The translations under genes were made by a program, and so were the position numbers. Below are positions 35,076-46,673 of a DNA stretch of 64,000 nt, piece by piece; positions within the stretch are counted from its first letter, which is position 1, and every line of letters begins with the position of its first letter. The notes under the pieces were generated by a model. The model did no database searches. It saw only the letters and a list, made by a program, of their open reading frames with translations, and was not told where the DNA came from. The DNA comes from a virus. The stretch lies in IMG/VR virus record IMGVR_UViG_3300046758_000611, positions 106,222 through 170,221 of that record. One strand, 5' to 3'.

Positions 35076-37499
35076 ATGAATAGCACCCATATAAAAGAAG
35101 CAAATGTAGAGCAAGATATGTATTACACAGGTATTGCCGAAAAAGCATATGATAAAGTGGTGCGATTTTTAACTAAACATAAAGATAAATTAGAAGGTGA
35201 GGGTGAGAATAGTATAGTCAACAAACCATTTATACCACTTACACAATGGAAAGGTGTTGCTCTTAGAGGAACAGACATAGATAAAAACTTTCCGTCTTTA
35301 AGTGAGGTAGTATTATTTTTCATTCCAACAAAAAGTACATCACGTGGTGGAGTAACAATCGCAGGTGGTTTCACAAACAAAAGTTTGAAAGTCGGTGGAA
35401 TATCATTTAAAGGTGTAATTGTAAATGCTAATCTACTTGGTGATTACAATGGCAAGTATATGGATACTCGTCTTGATAAAGATACATTCATTCACGAATA
35501 TATACACTTTCTTGATCATTTGAGGTATCGTAGTCGTGGTTTAGGAAAAACAAGTGCCAAGTACTTAGATACACAAGATATAGAAGGATACTACAACACA
35601 CCAGAAGAATTTAATGCATATTATCAAGCAGGACAATCTCAGATAGTTCGTGTATGGAAAAATCTATCTGATCGGTTTGCACATCGTCCGGAATTTCTTG
35701 CCGACTTTAAAAAGAAGAAATTAGAAAGTTACAAATCATTTCAAGATTGGGCAATTGATGTAGAGTTTTTTGATAAAGACTTTCTTACATATATAAACAG
35801 TAAATATCTCAAAAAGTTTAAGAAACGATTAGCAGGTTTATATATGTATATACAAAAAGGTAATCTGTCGGAAATCATTTCAGAAAGCAAAGTAAAGGTT
35901 GATAGCAACTCAGTAAAGAAGTGGGCAAAGGATTTAAGAGTTCTTACCAAGGCATATAAGCAAATTGGTAGTGATAGTGAAGACCCACAGGCAATTAAAG
36001 ACTTTAAAAAAGTAAGAAGAGCATTTGGTACATTCCAAGAAAACTTTGAGAAATGGGTTTACAAATTCTTTTTACAATATAAATGGCAAGGTGCTAGTGA
36101 TAAAACAGAATCTTGGGAGGCAAAAGAAGTTCGTGAAAAGTGTTGGAGAGCAGTTACAAGTCTTGGTGGAAATTTTCCAGAGTTTTGGGACTTTCAAACT
36201 AAAAAGCATCGTGTAAGTCCACAAATACTTGCAAGAGAACGAGAAAAGAATATTCGAAGGTATCGTGCAGAATTTCGTGAAGGAATCAAAGCACTTCTTC
36301 AGTATGTTGCCATATATGGAGATCAAGAAAGAGAAAAACCAATTGAACAAGCACAAATAGGACCAGTTAAATTGGTTATTCACAACTTCAAAAGAAAAGG
36401 TGGAAGTGAACAAGGAGAAGCAAGTCGTGAAAAAAGTTTCAAGCAACTTGTAGATGGTATTAAAAGTTGGTCAAAGAAAATTCAAAAAGCAGGTTTTGGA
36501 AAGTGTATAGAAGGATTAACCGTTGATTTAGATTTTGGGTTAACAGCAGATACGGGAGAAATGGTCAATGGTGAGTATTATATGAATAAAGATATGCTCA
36601 AGTTGTACGGATGTGGAATGACGCAAGATACATTCACACATGAACTTGGTCATCGTTTTTGGTATCGTGAACTTCCCTCTAATGCAAAGAAGCATTGGCA
36701 AGATACAATTAAAAGCAAGAAAGTATCTATTGAACGTAAAGATGTAGAGGATTATGTAGAAAAGTATTTTGATAAGAATGGAAGCAAGATATACAAAAGA
36801 CGAGCAGGATTAAAAGTCATTGATAAAAACGAAGACAATGTCGAGACCAAAGCAAAGTTCAAGGCACTACAAATGACATCAGTTTACTCAACCGAGAACA
36901 GAAAAGAAGTTGTAACAAAATTAGCAGATAGGTGGGTTGGTCCTGGCAAAGAAATTCCGATTGAACACATTACTAACTACGGAAATACAAATCCAGAAGA
37001 AGCATTTGCAGAAGCATTTAAACTATATATAATAAGAGGTCCTGGTAAATTAGGAGAATGGACTCGTTGGTTCTTTCGTGAAATCGTTAGAACAGGAGGA
37101 GCAACTATCAAGGAAATTAAAATAATGAATAATAAAAAAGCATTAAACGAAGTCGCAATGAACAAAGACAATGTTCAAGAGTTTATCAAATTTGCAAAAA
37201 ACGCATTACAATTAAAAGAAAAAGTATCAGTAAAACTTTTAGAGAAACGACATGAGCATATGACGGCTGCTTGTTATGATCCGAATACCAATGAAATTTC
37301 TATATATACAAAAGGAAGAGCATTTGCTGATGTGTGTCGTAGTCTTGCCCATGAAATGGTTCATCAAAAACAAAATGAACTAGGTTTACTTGAAGCAAAT
37401 AGTGGTGAAACCGGTAGTGATATAGAAAACGAAGCAAATGCGTGTGCTGGTATTATTATGCGGAACTTCGGAGAAGTAGTTGGAAATCTTTACGATTAA
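35076..37499 (+). CDS. Large protein with three HExxH zinc-protease motifs
   Basis: Starts at ATG 35076 (807 aa). Three zincin sites are visible: HEYIHFLDH (~140), HELGHRFWYRE (~522) and HEMVHQKQNE (~759). Each is followed by a possible third zinc ligand in a Glu-rich helix: TPEEFNAYYQ, NPEEAFAEAF and DIENEANACAG. Between the first two lies a ~350-residue helical, Lys-rich region. No signal peptide. I know no family with three such domains. It may be an injected or head-maturation protease. It ends 4 bases into a convergent gene. Confidence 0.75.
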   Translation: MNSTHIKEANVEQDMYYTGIAEKAYDKVVRFLTKHKDKLEGEGENSIVNKPFIPLTQWKGVALRGTDIDKNFPSLSEVVLFFIPTKSTSRGGVTIAGGFTNKSLKVGGISFKGVIVNANLLGDYNGKYMDTRLDKDTFIHEYIHFLDHLRYRSRGLGKTSAKYLDTQDIEGYYNTPEEFNAYYQAGQSQIVRVWKNLSDRFAHRPEFLADFKKKKLESYKSFQDWAIDVEFFDKDFLTYINSKYLKKFKKRLAGLYMYIQKGNLSEIISESKVKVDSNSVKKWAKDLRVLTKAYKQIGSDSEDPQAIKDFKKVRRAFGTFQENFEKWVYKFFLQYKWQGASDKTESWEAKEVREKCWRAVTSLGGNFPEFWDFQTKKHRVSPQILAREREKNIRRYRAEFREGIKALLQYVAIYGDQEREKPIEQAQIGPVKLVIHNFKRKGGSEQGEASREKSFKQLVDGIKSWSKKIQKAGFGKCIEGLTVDLDFGLTADTGEMVNGEYYMNKDMLKLYGCGMTQDTFTHELGHRFWYRELPSNAKKHWQDTIKSKKVSIERKDVEDYVEKYFDKNGSKIYKRRAGLKVIDKNEDNVETKAKFKALQMTSVYSTENRKEVVTKLADRWVGPGKEIPIEHITNYGNTNPEEAFAEAFKLYIIRGPGKLGEWTRWFFREIVRTGGATIKEIKIMNNKKALNEVAMNKDNVQEFIKFAKNALQLKEKVSVKLLEKRHEHMTAACYDPNTNEISIYTKGRAFADVCRSLAHEMVHQKQNELGLLEANSGETGSDIENEANACAGIIMRNFGEVVGNLYD

Positions 37500-37963
37500 T
37501 TTTTAGGTGGGGCAAGTCTGCGAATAAGTGTTTCTAACAATGTGTATTTGTTTGAGGTAAGATCATCTACATTAGAAACTTTCCATATTACAACCGAGTT
37601 TTTTTGTGTATAAAGATATGATGGTGGACTCTTTGGATTCTTGTTTGAAGTAATAAAAATCATTAGTTTACTGTTACTTATATCTTCACCATCAATTCTA
37701 CGATACTGGTGTGTATAACAATCACTTGTAATGACTTTTTGGTAAATCCTTTCGAGTACAGGATCACCTGCTTTCATTTCTTCAATCAATGGTGCATTTT
37801 TTTGCATAAGTAATCTTGATTGTGCTTCTTTATCTTTGGGAATAGATGTTACATACCTGTCACGTGTCCATGTTTTGTAACCATACGTTAAATAATTGTA
37901 AAACCCTTCACAATACTTTGCAAGTTTTGGGTTTTCGGGACATATAAAAAAAATAAAGTTCAT
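37496..37963 (-). CDS. Hypothetical protein (155 aa)
   Basis: This 155-residue alpha/beta protein starts MNFIFFICPENPKLAKYC and contains LMIFITSNKNPKSPP. The layout suggests a small Rossmann-like or TIR-like fold, but there is no diagnostic motif. It is convergent with the triple-zincin gene. Confidence 0.55.
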   Translation of the reverse strand: MNFIFFICPENPKLAKYCEGFYNYLTYGYKTWTRDRYVTSIPKDKEAQSRLLMQKNAPLIEEMKAGDPVLERIYQKVITSDCYTHQYRRIDGEDISNSKLMIFITSNKNPKSPPSYLYTQKNSVVIWKVSNVDDLTSNKYTLLETLIRRLAPPKN

Positions 37964-38022
37964 ATCTACATCATCGTTAATGTTTATATAACCTTTATTT
38001 TAAATAAATATAATATATATTT

Positions 38023-38475
38023 TTATTTACCTTGAGATTTCTTTTTCTTTTCTGATTTCTCTCCGTCTGCAACCCTTCTTCTAAGAGCAGAACTACTATA
38101 ATCATGCTTTCTGGAATTATATATGACTTTATCTAAGTGTCCGGGGAGATCATGACCAGTGAATGGTTTATCTTTCCAATCATCTCCAACGAAACGAACA
38201 TCATAATCAATGCCTTTTAGAATTTCCAACAAATCAGATTCAGTTTCGTATGGAATAATTTCGTCCACAAATTTACTCCCACGAAGTTGTATATATCTTT
38301 CTACAACCGATTGAACTGGTTTGTTTTTATCTGCTCTGTCTAATTGTGGATTGGTATGTAACCCTACGATTAAATAATCGCAATGACGTTTACAATCCTC
38401 CATCATAAGTACATGACCTGCATGAAATACATCCATTGCTCCACACGTAAATCCTTTAATAATTTTGTTACTCAT
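38023..38475 (-). CDS. Cytidylyltransferase-like nucleotidyltransferase (TagD type)
   Basis: This 150-residue enzyme has the GFTCGAMDVFHAGHVLMMED opening (HxGH-type nucleotide-binding motif), a VERYIQLRGSKFVDEII segment and a C-terminal YSSSALRRR, matching glycerol-3-phosphate cytidylyltransferases (RTxxISTT region). It likely makes a CDP-activated polyol or phosphate compound. It is a second, distinct member of this fold besides 8355-8762. The Lys-rich C-terminus is unusual. Confidence 0.83.
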   Translation of the reverse strand: MSNKIIKGFTCGAMDVFHAGHVLMMEDCKRHCDYLIVGLHTNPQLDRADKNKPVQSVVERYIQLRGSKFVDEIIPYETESDLLEILKGIDYDVRFVGDDWKDKPFTGHDLPGHLDKVIYNSRKHDYSSSALRRRVADGEKSEKKKKSQGK

Positions 38476-38485
38476 TCTAATTTGT

Positions 38486-38677
38486 TTATTCGTCTAGCCA
38501 GTTTTTGTTTAATATTTCACTTTGAGTTTTTGCATCAAGTTTATTATATAAGTATTTAATCTTTTCAACTAATTTAACAGAACCAACGGATTTATCAGAG
38601 AATCCCTCAATCCTTCTATATCTTAATTTATACGAAAACCCTTTTATAAAGAATACGATTTGTTTATTATTGTCCAT
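38486..38677 (-). CDS. Small hypothetical protein (63 aa)
   Basis: This 63-residue Lys-rich protein has an N-terminal beta-hairpin (NKQIVFFIKGFSYKLRYRR) and a helical C-terminus. A TTATAATATTTATT element lies just upstream of ATG 38677. It precedes the cytidylyltransferase by 10 bases. Function unknown. Confidence 0.55.
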   Translation of the reverse strand: MDNNKQIVFFIKGFSYKLRYRRIEGFSDKSVGSVKLVEKIKYLYNKLDAKTQSEILNKNWLDE

Positions 38678-38730
38678 GTAAATAAATATTATAATAATTA
38701 GTTTTTATAATATTATTATAATAATAATTA

Positions 38731-38762
38731 AATAAAAAAAAGGAGGGATAAATCCCTCCTTT
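38731..38762 (-). terminator. Rho-independent terminator after dnaK
   Basis: The perfect stem AAAGGAGGGAT/ATCCCTCCTTT with a 2-base loop is followed on the minus strand by eight or so T residues. It lies about 20 bases downstream of the dnaK stop. Confidence 0.9.
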
Positions 38763-38783
38763 AATTATACATTGTAAACAATG

Positions 38784-40688
38784 TTATTTCTCGTCTACAA
38801 CTTCAAAATCAGCATCGACTACATCTTGTTCTTCTTTATTGTTCGTATCTTGTTGCTGAGATTCGGTTGACTGAGAAACTGACTGCGAAATTTTTTGAAT
38901 CATTTCACCCGAACTTGAGACGATACTCTGAAGTTCCTCGGTGGATAAATTACCATCTTCTAATTTGCTTTTAGATTCGGTTAAAAAGGAATTTATCTCA
39001 GTCGTTTCGTCTTCAGATAAGTTTTCTTTATTTTCATCTACAATTTTTTCAAGTTGATATAGTGAGTTATCTACTATATTACGTAACTCTATGCTTTCTT
39101 TTCTCTTTTTATCTTCATCGGCATATTTTTCGGCATCTGCTTTCATGCGTTCAACTTCTTCTTTATTAAGGCCACTTGAATCACTAATTGTGATCTTTTG
39201 GTCTTTGCCAGTACCCTTGTCTGTTGCAGATACATTTAGAATTCCATTTGCATCAATATCAAATGTAACTTCGATTTGTGGAGTGCCTCTTGGTGCAGGA
39301 GCAATACCATCAAGTTTAAAATTACCAATTTTTTTATTATCAGCAGATAATGCCCGTTCTCCTTGTAAAACAACAACATCTACTCCCGGTTGATTATCAG
39401 AAGCAGTAGAAAATATCTGCGACTTCTTTGTTGGAATTGTAGTGTTACGTTCAATCATTGGTGTAGACACCCCTCCCGCCGTTTCTATTCCAAGAGTAAG
39501 AGGAGTTACATCAAGCAACAAAACATCACTTACACCCTCGTCTCCTGCTAATATAGCACCTTGAATAGCTGCACCCAAAGCAACTACCTCATCTGGATTA
39601 ACTCCTTGGTGTGGATCATTACCACCTGCAAGTTCTTTTGCTGTCTCAACAACTTTAGGACTACGAGTCATCCCACCAACAAGAATTAGATTTTTAACAT
39701 CATCCATTGTGATACCCGCATCATCAAGACATTTTTCAAATGGTTCTTTTGTACGAGTATAAAGAGAATCACAGATTTGTTCAAACTTTGAACGAGTAAC
39801 TTCTACATTTAAATGCTTAGGACCACTTGCATCCGCAGTAATAAACGGAAGATTAATTGTGGTGGAAGCACTTGATGATAAAGCAACTTTTGTTTTTTCT
39901 GCTTCTTCTTTAAGACGTTGCATTGCTTGTCCGTCACTACTTAAATCAATACCGGACTCTTTTTTAAATTCATCCAACAAATATTGAATAAGAGTTTCGT
40001 CCCAATTGTCACCACCTAATTGAGTGTCACCGTTGGTAGACTTAACTTCAAATACTCCGTCACCGATTTCTAAAATAGAAACATCGTAAGTTCCACCACC
40101 AAGGTCATAAACTGCGATTGTTTCTTCGTTCTTTTTTTCTAATCCATAAGCAAGAGATGCAGCCGTTGGTTCGTTAACGATACGCAATACTTCAAGTCCT
40201 GCGATTTCCCCTGCATCTTTAGTTGCTTGTCTTTGTGAATCGTTAAAGTAAGCAGGTACGGTAATAACTGCTTGTTTCACTTCTTCACCAAGATATGCTT
40301 CTGCATCTGCTTTAAGTTTACTCAGAATGATACTTGAAATGAATTCAGGTGCATATTCTTTTTCTTCATCACCTTCTTTACACTTAATATAAGCATCTCC
40401 GTTTTTACCCGAGACAACTTCATAAGGAAGATTTTTAACTTCGTTTTTTACTTCCTTGTATTTTCTTCCGATTAAACGTTTCGCAGAAAAAATTGTATTC
40501 TCTGGATTAGTGACTGCTTGTCTTTTTGCGGACTGACCTACAAGTCTTTCTCCGTCTTTTGCAAATCCAACTATACTTGGGGTAGTTCTTGATCCCTCCG
40601 AGTTGGTAATCACTTTTGGTTCTCCTGCTTCTACCACCGCAACACAACTGTTCGATGTACCTAAATCAATGCCAATTACTTTAGCCAT
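38784..40688 (-). CDS. dnaK: Chaperone DnaK (Hsp70)
   Basis: This 634-residue, full-length Hsp70 has the ATPase motifs [16 protein letters not shown] (4-19), [44 protein letters not shown] and [11 protein letters not shown]. The substrate-binding domain starts [16 protein letters not shown], and a helical lid ends in an acidic FEVVDEK tail like cellular DnaK. It folds proteins with ATP together with DnaJ; no GrpE is seen here. AGAGGAAT forms a good ribosome-binding site. The cellular-like length suggests acquisition from a bacterial host. Confidence 0.97.
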   Translation of the reverse strand: MAKVIGIDLGTSNSCVAVVEAGEPKVITNSEGSRTTPSIVGFAKDGERLVGQSAKRQAVTNPENTIFSAKRLIGRKYKEVKNEVKNLPYEVVSGKNGDAYIKCKEGDEEKEYAPEFISSIILSKLKADAEAYLGEEVKQAVITVPAYFNDSQRQATKDAGEIAGLEVLRIVNEPTAASLAYGLEKKNEETIAVYDLGGGTYDVSILEIGDGVFEVKSTNGDTQLGGDNWDETLIQYLLDEFKKESGIDLSSDGQAMQRLKEEAEKTKVALSSSASTTINLPFITADASGPKHLNVEVTRSKFEQICDSLYTRTKEPFEKCLDDAGITMDDVKNLILVGGMTRSPKVVETAKELAGGNDPHQGVNPDEVVALGAAIQGAILAGDEGVSDVLLLDVTPLTLGIETAGGVSTPMIERNTTIPTKKSQIFSTASDNQPGVDVVVLQGERALSADNKKIGNFKLDGIAPAPRGTPQIEVTFDIDANGILNVSATDKGTGKDQKITISDSSGLNKEEVERMKADAEKYADEDKKRKESIELRNIVDNSLYQLEKIVDENKENLSEDETTEINSFLTESKSKLEDGNLSTEELQSIVSSSGEMIQKISQSVSQSTESQQQDTNNKEEQDVVDADFEVVDEK

Positions 40689-40794
40689 TTTCTATTCCTC
40701 TTTTATTTTGTTAGTTTTGTTTGAATCTCATTTGAGCATTCTAGATAATCTCACTTGAGCATTATCTTTAAATAAATATAATCTAAAATACTTT

Positions 40795-41733
40795 TTATTC
40801 TCCTTCTTTTCCGTCACACGGACCTCCGGCTTTTTTTGCAAACTCGCAATAACGACAATTCTTTTTGTTTTTACCGGGTGTTTTTGGAAATGAACAATCC
40901 ATATTATATTCACCACCTTTGGTAAATGATTCATTCAAAAAATTATTGAAACTTGACCATGCTTCTTTGCTACTCATTGTACCATGTGGTGGAACAAATC
41001 GTTGAATACGATCACCACTCCAAGGATCATCTGGATCGTGTTTGCGTTTAAGAATAATAAACTCAACCTCTATTTTATCCAAAGGTACATTAAATTCTTT
41101 AGCATAAAATACTTTATACAAAAGCAATTGATGAGTTTTACTTTCATCTGCTTTTTGCCACTTGTTCCATCCACGTGTAGATGTTTTCAAGTCAATGATT
41201 TTATACTTTTGATTGATTTTATCAAATAGCACAACATCAAGAAATCCGATGTATCCGACATTGTTACGAACTTCCAAATCAATTGAAGTTTCAATGCCAG
41301 ATAATGAATAACGAGTTTTAGAAAAGAATTTACTACGAACTTCTTCTGACAACAAATAATCAAGTATTTCATTACCATCTTGAATAAATTCATCAAAGGT
41401 AGCATCGTCCATGCAACGTTTACCATCAATAAGATTCTCAGGTTTATCAGCAAGTTCAGTCATTATTTGCAATAACTTTGCTTTCCAATCAACACTCTCA
41501 GTATCAAGATGTGGTTGATTATACATCATTTCAAGGTAATCTTGAATAGTTTCGTGCATAGAAGTTCCAAACACTAAATGTATATTTGCTTCTTTCTTAC
41601 GAAGATTATCAATATATGCAAGTTTCCAACTACGAGGGCACTTGTAATACATTGAGTATTGTGAGAAACTCACATACTTATTAAACCGTCTTTCTTTTAC
41701 TTCTTTTTTTTCTCCAGTTGCTACTTGTGTCAT
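40795..41733 (-). CDS. PD-(D/E)XK nuclease, RecB/Cas4-like, with Fe-S-type cysteines
   Basis: This 312-residue protein has YVSFSQYSMYYKCPRSWKLAY (first Cys), the FGTSMHETI histidine, IGFLDVVLFD (catalytic Asp) and KIIDLKTSTRGW (E/D-x-K site). It ends with a CRYC...C cluster (NCRYCEFAKKAGGPCDG). This four-Cys arrangement around a PD-(D/E)XK core is typical of Cas4/AddB-like Fe-S nucleases that process DNA ends. It may serve recombination-dependent replication. A 94-residue gene precedes it by 6 bases. Confidence 0.87.
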   Translation of the reverse strand: MTQVATGEKKEVKERRFNKYVSFSQYSMYYKCPRSWKLAYIDNLRKKEANIHLVFGTSMHETIQDYLEMMYNQPHLDTESVDWKAKLLQIMTELADKPENLIDGKRCMDDATFDEFIQDGNEILDYLLSEEVRSKFFSKTRYSLSGIETSIDLEVRNNVGYIGFLDVVLFDKINQKYKIIDLKTSTRGWNKWQKADESKTHQLLLYKVFYAKEFNVPLDKIEVEFIILKRKHDPDDPWSGDRIQRFVPPHGTMSSKEAWSSFNNFLNESFTKGGEYNMDCSFPKTPGKNKKNCRYCEFAKKAGGPCDGKEGE

Positions 41734-41739
41734 AATAAA

Positions 41740-42024
41740 TTAATCACTCCCATCTGCTTTTTGGTTTGCATCGTATATATTGCACCTTAGTAGGTTATCA
41801 CCTCGTAAAACACCCATGTCAACAGAATCACGCATACTTTCATATAATTCACGGTCATCATAACCAAAATGTCCTAAATCTGCTAGGTGGGTTAAATATT
41901 GCTGGTGATTCATTCCTGTTTTTCTTTCAATAACTACTTTTAAATATGCAATTGCATGGTCAGCTGAGTTAAATAATTTAACAGGATTGCCTTTTATGGT
42001 TGGGTCTTTTATGTAGTATTTCAT
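41740..42024 (-). CDS. Hypothetical protein (94 aa)
   Basis: This 94-residue acidic helical protein (MKYYIKDPTIKGNPVKLFNS...) has no known domain. It is probably co-transcribed with the RecB/Cas4-like nuclease from the promoter at 42036-42064. Confidence 0.6.
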   Translation of the reverse strand: MKYYIKDPTIKGNPVKLFNSADHAIAYLKVVIERKTGMNHQQYLTHLADLGHFGYDDRELYESMRDSVDMGVLRGDNLLRCNIYDANQKADGSD

Positions 42025-42035
42025 TGTTACTTATT

Positions 42036-42064
42036 ATAATAGTAAATTCTATATGTAAAGTCAA
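42036..42064 (-). promoter_or_regulatory. Sigma70-like promoter for 42024 gene
   Basis: On the minus strand, TTGACT (42064-42059), a 17-base spacer and TATTAT (42041-42036). The ATG at 42024 lies about 12 bases past the -10 box. Confidence 0.6.
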
Positions 42065-42075
42065 GGTATATTTAA

Positions 42076-43458
<1,383 letters not shown>

Positions 43459-43476
43459 AAGTAAATATATATTATT

Positions 43477-44820
43477 ATGAGCAAGTATGTAGATGATGTA
43501 ATCAAGAAAGTAGAAGAAAGAAATCATTCAGAACCAGTATTTATACAGGCCGTTAAAGAGGTCTACTCAAGTTTACATACTGTAATGGGTAAACATAGTA
43601 TTTTCAAAAAAGTTAATTTATTAGAAAGACTTGCGGAACCAGAAAAGCAAATTATATTTAGTATTCCTTGGATTGACGAAATAGGAAATGTTCATGTTAA
43701 TCGTGGGTATCGTGTACAATTTAATAGTGTACTTGGACCATATAAAGGTGGATTAAGATTCCATCCAAGTGTTAACTTGGGTACGATGAAGTTTCTTGGA
43801 TTTGAACAAACCTTTAAGAATAGTTTAACAGGGTTGCAAATTGGTGGAGCAAAAGGAGGAAGTGATTTTGATCCAAATGGAAAAACGGATTTAGAGATAA
43901 TGAGATTTTGTCAGTCGTTTATGATAAAACTACATGATCACCTTGGACACAAAACCGATGTACCTGCAGGTGACATTGGTGTGGGGTATAAAGAAATAGG
44001 ATATTTGTTTGGTCAATATAAAGCACTTCATAGTAAATATGAACCAGGACTAATTACAGGTAAAGCACCACATTGGGGTGGAATACAAGGAAGAAAAGAA
44101 GCAACTGGATACGGAGCAATTTATTTTACAGAAGAGATGTTAAAAAATCACCATACCGACTTAAAAGGAAAGATTGTAACGGTAAGTGGATTTGGTCAAG
44201 TGTCTTTTGGTGTTGTTAAAAAAGCAGTAGAAATGGGTGCTAAAGTTGTAACTATATCAGGACCCGATGGATATGTTTATATGAAGAATGGTATTAAAAA
44301 AGATCAAATTTCTTTTATGGAAAAATTACGTGAAAGTAATCAAGATATAGTTAAACCATTTGCAGAAAAATATAATTACGATTTTCTTAAAGGTAAAAAA
44401 CCTTGGGAAGTTCGTTGTGATATTGCAATACCAAGTGCTATTCAAAATGAAATACATGAAAAAGATGCAGAGAATTTGGTAAATAACGATTGCAAATTTA
44501 TTGTAGAAGCAGCCAATATGCCGTGTACAGAAGAAGCATTAAAACAATTCCACAATAATCTTGTTGTAGTTGCACCCAGTAAAGCAGTAAATGCAGGTGG
44601 AGTTGCGGTATCGGCACTTGAAATGCGACAAAACGCAGGATGGGAAAAGTGGGGTTTAGCACAAGTTGACAACAAACTGCGTCAAATTATGAGAGAGATT
44701 CACGATAATTGCTTAAGAAATGCAAGAATATATGGAGATGAGGGTGATTATACACTTGGTGCTAATGTTGGTGGTTTTTTACGTGTTGCTCGGGCTGCTT
44801 TAGCACACGGAATCATTTAG
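43477..44820 (+). CDS. Glutamate dehydrogenase family protein, diverged copy 2
   Basis: This 447-residue paralogue is colinear with copy 1 but altered at functional sites. The catalytic loop reads [14 protein letters not shown] instead of [14 protein letters not shown]. The dinucleotide loop is SGFGQVS instead of SGSGNVA, and the substrate/cofactor region is HWGGIQGRKEATGYG instead of [13 protein letters not shown]. The catalytic Lys and [11 protein letters not shown] are kept, so it is probably active but with changed cofactor or substrate preference, or it forms mixed hexamers with copy 1. It ends 8 bases into a convergent gene. Confidence 0.93.
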   Translation: MSKYVDDVIKKVEERNHSEPVFIQAVKEVYSSLHTVMGKHSIFKKVNLLERLAEPEKQIIFSIPWIDEIGNVHVNRGYRVQFNSVLGPYKGGLRFHPSVNLGTMKFLGFEQTFKNSLTGLQIGGAKGGSDFDPNGKTDLEIMRFCQSFMIKLHDHLGHKTDVPAGDIGVGYKEIGYLFGQYKALHSKYEPGLITGKAPHWGGIQGRKEATGYGAIYFTEEMLKNHHTDLKGKIVTVSGFGQVSFGVVKKAVEMGAKVVTISGPDGYVYMKNGIKKDQISFMEKLRESNQDIVKPFAEKYNYDFLKGKKPWEVRCDIAIPSAIQNEIHEKDAENLVNNDCKFIVEAANMPCTEEALKQFHNNLVVVAPSKAVNAGGVAVSALEMRQNAGWEKWGLAQVDNKLRQIMREIHDNCLRNARIYGDEGDYTLGANVGGFLRVARAALAHGII

Positions 44821-45205
44821 ACATAAAATATTCAACGATTGCTTCGTTTTTAACTTTTTTTAATATATTTTCAGGTACATGAATCATATTATCCGTCATA
44901 AACACATGATCATCAGGCTTCGGTTTTTTATAGCCTAGTAAAGTTATACTTTTTTCAGAAAAACAAAGTAATTTATATGGCATTATCCTACCATACACAC
45001 CTTTTGTAGCACTAAACTTGCAATCGTAATCAGTATCTGCTTGTTGTGAAGTATATCTTGCTTCATAAATTCCATGAAGTACCCAATCAAGTGCAGATTT
45101 CAAAGAATCTGTTTCATATTCGGCAACAAAATCATCTTTCAGTAAAACTACTTCACATTTAAATAACTTTTTCTTAAAAAGTTTTGATATAATTTTTGTA
45201 AGCAT
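44813..45205 (-). CDS. Hypothetical protein (130 aa)
   Basis: This 130-residue protein has a Lys-rich N-terminus (LTKIISKLFKKKLFKC). A CEVVLLKDDFVAEYETDSL stretch is followed by further beta strands. No motif identified. It is the only leftward gene between GDH copy 2 and dnaJ. Confidence 0.55.
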   Translation of the reverse strand: MLTKIISKLFKKKLFKCEVVLLKDDFVAEYETDSLKSALDWVLHGIYEARYTSQQADTDYDCKFSATKGVYGRIMPYKLLCFSEKSITLLGYKKPKPDDHVFMTDNMIHVPENILKKVKNEAIVEYFMSK

Positions 45206-45302
45206 ATATAAATAAGTATATACTCAAAAGTTTTTATTGTAAATGAAAGAATTATCATAAACTATTATTTCATAAAATTTTATATGTATATATTTATATA
45301 TT

Positions 45303-46352
45303 ATGAACGAAGATTACTACACTTTGCTTGGTGTAACACGCAACACAACAGAATCGGAAATAAAAAAGGCATACAGAAAACTTGCTATAAAATTTCACCC
45401 AGATAAAAATAAGGACGACAAATCGGCTGAAGAAAAATTTAAAAAAATAAGTGAGGCATATGAAGTATTATCCAACTCAGATAAAAAACAAAAATACGAT
45501 ACACTGGGACACGATAACTTTGTAAATTCAAGAGGTGCAGGTGGGTTTCAACCAAACACAGACCCGTTTGATGCATTTAATTCGTTTTTTCAAAATGGAT
45601 TTCATAAAAATGATCCGTTTAATCAAACCACTTCACCAAAAGTTGGAAGCAATTTGAAAATAGATTTAGAAGTAAGACTTCAAGAAATCATAAACGACAC
45701 AACAAAGGTAACAAAATATAAAAGGCACGGAAAATGTAATAGATGCGATGGCCATGGGTTAAATGATAATTCAAAAATTCAAAATTGTAATACTTGTGGG
45801 GGCAACGGTGCAGTATACAGACGCATGGGACCTATGCAAGTACAACAGGTATGTCCCACTTGTCGTGGAGCAGGAACTTATATATTAAATCCATGTGGTG
45901 GTTGTAATGGGAGTGGTGTTACAGAAGAAACTCTAGATATAAATTTAAAAATACCAAGAGGAGTTCATAACGGAACTCGTTTAAGGGTGAGTGGGCATGG
46001 AAACTATGTAAAAGACGGAACTTTTGGTGATCTTTATGTCCATGTATATATAAAACCGGATACAAGGTATGAAAGAGATGGTGATGACATCTTATGCTCG
46101 GAAGAAATTGACTTTCAAAATTTAATTTTAGGAACTAAAAAAAATATAGAATCATTATACGGAAAAATTTCCATTACAATCCCACCTTTATCTAAACCAG
46201 ACCGTGTTTTAAAAGTAAAGGAACATGGATTACCTAACTCCCGCACAGGAAGAAAGTCATGTATGTATGTTGTTCTTAAAGCAAGATTTCCAGAGAAAAT
46301 ATCAACAGAGCAAAAATCAATTCTTGATCTTTATAGTAAAACTATAAAATAG
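45303..46352 (+). CDS. dnaJ: Co-chaperone DnaJ
   Basis: This 349-residue type I DnaJ has a J-domain (1-70) with the HPDK motif, then a Gly/Phe-rich linker. Four CxxCxGxG zinc repeats follow: [24 protein letters not shown] and CGGCNGSG. The C-terminal peptide-binding domain includes [17 protein letters not shown]. It stimulates DnaK ATPase and delivers clients. It is divergent from the dnaK operon, 4.6 kb away. An ATATATTTATATA element precedes the start. Confidence 0.97.
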   Translation: MNEDYYTLLGVTRNTTESEIKKAYRKLAIKFHPDKNKDDKSAEEKFKKISEAYEVLSNSDKKQKYDTLGHDNFVNSRGAGGFQPNTDPFDAFNSFFQNGFHKNDPFNQTTSPKVGSNLKIDLEVRLQEIINDTTKVTKYKRHGKCNRCDGHGLNDNSKIQNCNTCGGNGAVYRRMGPMQVQQVCPTCRGAGTYILNPCGGCNGSGVTEETLDINLKIPRGVHNGTRLRVSGHGNYVKDGTFGDLYVHVYIKPDTRYERDGDDILCSEEIDFQNLILGTKKNIESLYGKISITIPPLSKPDRVLKVKEHGLPNSRTGRKSCMYVVLKARFPEKISTEQKSILDLYSKTIK

Positions 46353-46667
46353 TTACCTTTTACGTTTCTGAGAACCAACTCCTCCGGACTTTATTGGAAT
46401 TGATTTGGTTGATGACTCGTATGTTTTTTTGTTTTTAAGACGATATGTAATTCTACCTTTAGACATATCATATTTGCTTATCTCAACAAGAACTTTATCA
46501 CCTATTGTTAACTTAATAAAATGTTGTTTAAGTTTACCAGCAAGAGAGCAAAGTAAAATTACTTTAGAATCTCCTTGAGATAACTCAACATCAAACATAG
46601 TTCCTGGAAGGAGTTTTTTTACGACTCCTTCCATTTCTATTATATCAGGATTATTTTTGCGTGACAT
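46353..46667 (-). CDS. infA: Translation initiation factor IF-1-like protein
   Basis: This 104-residue OB-fold protein matches IF-1 from residue ~9: IEMEGVVKKLLPGTMFDVEL, a LAGKLKQHFIKLTIGDKVLVE segment, and DMSKGRITYRLK. A Ser/Lys-rich C-terminal tail of ~25 residues is extra compared with the ~72-residue host factor. IF-1 occupies the ribosomal A site during initiation, so the phage could bias translation to its own, probably short-leader, mRNAs. It abuts the dnaJ stop and is followed closely upstream by clpP. Confidence 0.9.
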   Translation of the reverse strand: MSRKNNPDIIEMEGVVKKLLPGTMFDVELSQGDSKVILLCSLAGKLKQHFIKLTIGDKVLVEISKYDMSKGRITYRLKNKKTYESSTKSIPIKSGGVGSQKRKR

Positions 46668-46673
46668 AATTAC

